Notes under the pieces: generated by a model | Database searches by the model: none | The model's input: the letters and a program-made list of their open reading frames with translations, nothing else | Told to the model about the DNA's origin: nothing | Position numbers and translations under genes: made by a program | Shown: positions 6,028-8,157 of the stretch, piece by piece | Position numbering within the stretch: the first letter of the stretch is position 1 | Layout of the letters: every line of letters begins with the position of its first letter | NCBI GenBank assembly: GCA_031273775.1 | Contig: JAISRF010000181.1 | Coordinates: forward strand, 1 to 8,157 | From: Oscillospiraceae bacterium | GTDB lineage: Bacteria > Bacillota > Clostridia > Oscillospirales > Acutalibacteraceae | Reading direction: 5' to 3' | DNA: 8,157 nt

Positions 6028-8157
6028 TTAGTTATACTCACGCGCTTTACGCGCGATTTCTCTATCCACCACCGCGCCCCATTCGGTCAATGTGTCGGCG
6101 GGGATTTTGTTTAGCTCCGTCACATTCCAAAACGCCTGATCAATGCCGCGAGGAAGATAATACCCGCCCGGAACCTCCGGCAGTTCCGCCAATTCGCCCC
6201 GTTGCTTCCGCAGCTCAATTAAGGTTTCCGGTTCCCATCCCAGAGCCTCAAACGCCGCCGTGTTCGACACGGCCACCCGGCCAAGGGGTCCCAAAAGCGA
6301 TTCCAGCCGGTCGGAATATTTAATTTGCGTGTCGGCGGACGTCCACCATTTCAAAAATGTCCAGGCTTCTTCGCGGTTCTGTGACAGCTGTGTGATTGCG
6401 CAGCCCGTCCCGGATCCCGCCGACAAACGGCTAACCGTTCCGTCCTCCCGCCTTGTTCCCGGAATGGGATACACCGACCACCGCCCGGCAATTTCGGGCG
6501 CGGCGGCTTTCAGCTGTGTATACAGCGTGTACGGCGCGATTCCAATGGGGGCGCTCCCGATTCTGAAACGGTTGTAAAAATCAATAACCACGGGGATTTT
6601 ATATTTCGTGTACCATTCGGTCCATTTTGAAAATATTTGAATCCGCGCCGCGTCGGTAAGTGTGCTTTGAGAAGCGTCCGGCGAATACAGCGGCAGCCCG
6701 TTTTGCAAAACCAGCGTTGGGTACAGCGTCAACCCGCCCGCGCCTACATTCACAATTGTACTGTCGGTGATTTGTGTGTATGGCAGAGACGGTTGAAGAT
6801 TGTTTCGCTGCAACACCGCCGCCGTTTCCAGAAATTCCTCCCAAGTTTCGGGCGGGGACAGACCGAACGATGAAAAAATGTCGTTGCGGATAAACATCAT
6901 ATAAAAATTCTGAGTGTCGGGCAGCGCGTAGGTTCCGCCTTTATATTGATATGGAACCGAGGCATCCTTTGCGAATTGCCCGGTCACTTCCTCCAAATCA
7001 GAAAATTCGGATAAATCAACCAGCGCACCCCGCATAGCCAGATTAACAGGCTCGCTCCGCGCCGTTTGCAGTATGCAGTCGGGGCCTTTCCCCGAAAGAA
7101 TCGCCTGCACCAGCGTAGCGTTGACCACCTTGACCGTTACGCCCACGCCCTGTTTCGCGGAAAAATCGTCTTGAATCAGCGTGTTGAGGACTTTTGCCTG
7201 GTCACGCCCCCAGTTCACCCAAATGGTCAGCGAGGCATCGGGTTCCGAATCGCTCACCGCGCTGTAATCGCTGAAAAAGGAGGACAAAAACCGTTTCGCG
7301 CCGAAAGCGACACCGGTAAAAAACGCAGGCCTAACGGTCGGTGCCGTACCGCCGCAACCCACCAGAAATATCCGATCCAAATCCAGTGGGGTGTCCGCCA
7401 GGCCGCCCATCGCGGCGCTTAAATTGGTATAAGCGTTGTAAAAAGCGTTTTTGTAGCGGTGCGCGATGTAGGGATGATCGCGCATTTGCCGCAGGATTTC
7501 CGCCGCGCTTTGCAGCACCGAAACCTGCGAACCGCCTTTTTTATTTTGAATCTGTTCCATTTTCGCGGTCAGTGTTGCCAGCGCGCGAACGTTTTCCTCG
7601 ATCCGGTCATTAAACGCCGGTATCTGCTCAAACAGGTTGTAGCTCCGGTAAAGGTCAACCGTTTCCCCCGTCACCGTCGTGATGTCCAAATATAAATCGC
7701 CGAGCGCTGACGTAATTTCACGCATTGCGGCGTATATTTCGGAAAATTCACCGGCTGTCGCGGACAGGGACAAGGTGTGCGGGCCCGCGCCCAAATAAAT
7801 CAGATACGGCGCGTTTTTTTCGTTATTGCCATCTGCCGTAAAGTTCATACACCGCCAGTTGTAGCCGTATGTAAATTTAATTCTTTGCGCCTCCGCAAAG
7901 GGGGTTTCGCCGTCTATTTTTAAATGCCGGTAGGACGCGCCGCCCAAAATTTTGTTTTGCCGGTAGCTCGCAGCCAGCGAATAATACCCGGCGGTTTCGG
8001 CCGTGAAATTCCAAACAAGAGTTTCGCCGGATTTTTGCCAATTTGAGCCGCCGATATAATTCAGTTTTTCCAGCGTCGGATCAGATGGATGGACGGCGGC
8101 GCTGGCGTTGTCAGAAAGCGGAATCAGCGCTTTTGAGGTTTTTTTGTCTGCGTCTTC
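6028..8157 (-). CDS. Large ABC-transporter substrate-binding protein with N-terminal CBM-like domain (5' end off window)
   Basis: The reading frame is open to the right edge, so 709 residues are visible and the true start, signal peptide and any lipobox lie outside the window. Numbering from the edge, residues about 34-155 look like a CBM6/CBM35-type beta-sandwich: aromatic-rich strands (W40, W49, Y58-Y59, W101), an IDGETPF segment at 81-87 and a YLGAGPHTLSL-like final strand at 120-131. Residues about 170-265 are mostly helical. From about 308 the sequence reads as a sugar-type extracellular solute-binding domain (SBP_bac_1/MalE-like): first strand LTIWVNWG at 310-317, GKGPD at 356-360, PETWEEF at 436-442, GSAPIGIAP at 534-542 and AWTFLKWW at 598-605. 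A usual binding protein is 400-450 residues, so this one carries a long N-terminal extension. It precedes two permease genes, which supports a role in capturing a carbohydrate-type ligand outside the membrane. The ligand cannot be named. Family call is firm; CBM-like label is inference from sequence pattern. Confidence 0.9.
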   Translation of the reverse strand, partial: EDADKKTSKALIPLSDNASAAVHPSDPTLEKLNYIGGSNWQKSGETLVWNFTAETAGYYSLAASYRQNKILGGASYRHLKIDGETPFAEAQRIKFTYGYNWRCMNFTADGNNEKNAPYLIYLGAGPHTLSLSATAGEFSEIYAAMREITSALGDLYLDITTVTGETVDLYRSYNLFEQIPAFNDRIEENVRALATLTAKMEQIQNKKGGSQVSVLQSAAEILRQMRDHPYIAHRYKNAFYNAYTNLSAAMGGLADTPLDLDRIFLVGCGGTAPTVRPAFFTGVAFGAKRFLSSFFSDYSAVSDSEPDASLTIWVNWGRDQAKVLNTLIQDDFSAKQGVGVTVKVVNATLVQAILSGKGPDCILQTARSEPVNLAMRGALVDLSEFSDLEEVTGQFAKDASVPYQYKGGTYALPDTQNFYMMFIRNDIFSSFGLSPPETWEEFLETAAVLQRNNLQPSLPYTQITDSTIVNVGAGGLTLYPTLVLQNGLPLYSPDASQSTLTDAARIQIFSKWTEWYTKYKIPVVIDFYNRFRIGSAPIGIAPYTLYTQLKAAAPEIAGRWSVYPIPGTRREDGTVSRLSAGSGTGCAITQLSQNREEAWTFLKWWTSADTQIKYSDRLESLLGPLGRVAVSNTAAFEALGWEPETLIELRKQRGELAELPEVPGGYYLPRGIDQAFWNVTELNKIPADTLTEWGAVVDREIARKAREYN

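Noticed and set aside
6009..6041. In-frame GTG at 6041 as the start of the first permease
   Set aside because: It would overlap the binding-protein gene and has no Shine-Dalgarno site; ATG 6008 has purine-rich sites after the upstream stop.
7066..7422. Plus-strand open frame of 118 codons
   Set aside because: Antisense to the solute-binding domain; basic, low-quality sequence typical of shadow frames.

Overview
The window is a single-strand block of five genes, all transcribed on the minus strand (from high to low coordinates). There are no RNA genes, mobile elements or CRISPR arrays, and no gene-free stretch longer than 69 bp. Base composition is moderate, roughly balanced GC by eye. The Gram-positive style purine-rich Shine-Dalgarno sites, GTG/TTG starts, a lipoprotein signal and the gene content all suggest a Bacillota bacterium. 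A Clostridia member (Oscillospirales-like) or a Paenibacillus relative is my best guess; this is inference, not a taxonomic call.

Layout in transcription order: (1) 8157-6028, a large ABC-transporter substrate-binding protein whose N-terminus is cut by the window edge. It has a CBM-like beta-sandwich, a helical linker and a full sugar-type binding domain. (2) 6008-5103, a MalF/UgpA-type permease. (3) 5062-4202, a MalG/UgpE-type permease. (4) 4168-2033, a membrane protein with a signal peptide, an NHL-like beta-propeller, a short helical-repeat segment and a C-terminal Yip1-like multi-span membrane domain. (5) 1963-1, a lipoprotein resembling the DUF5696 family (probable beta-sandwich plus TIM barrel, glycoside-hydrolase-like), cut by the left edge. 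Gaps between genes are 19, 40, 33 and 69 bp, with no terminator or convincing promoter, so they are probably one operon.

Reading as a system: a carbohydrate-type importer (binding protein plus two permeases, no ATPase in view) is co-transcribed with a candidate surface glycan-active lipoprotein and an uncharacterised propeller/Yip1 membrane protein. A plausible model is that the lipoprotein acts on a glycan outside the membrane, the CBM-bearing binding protein captures the product at the polymer, and the permeases import it with a shared MsmK-type ATPase encoded elsewhere. The propeller/Yip1 protein has no known job. It is the least explained component and the best candidate for something undescribed.
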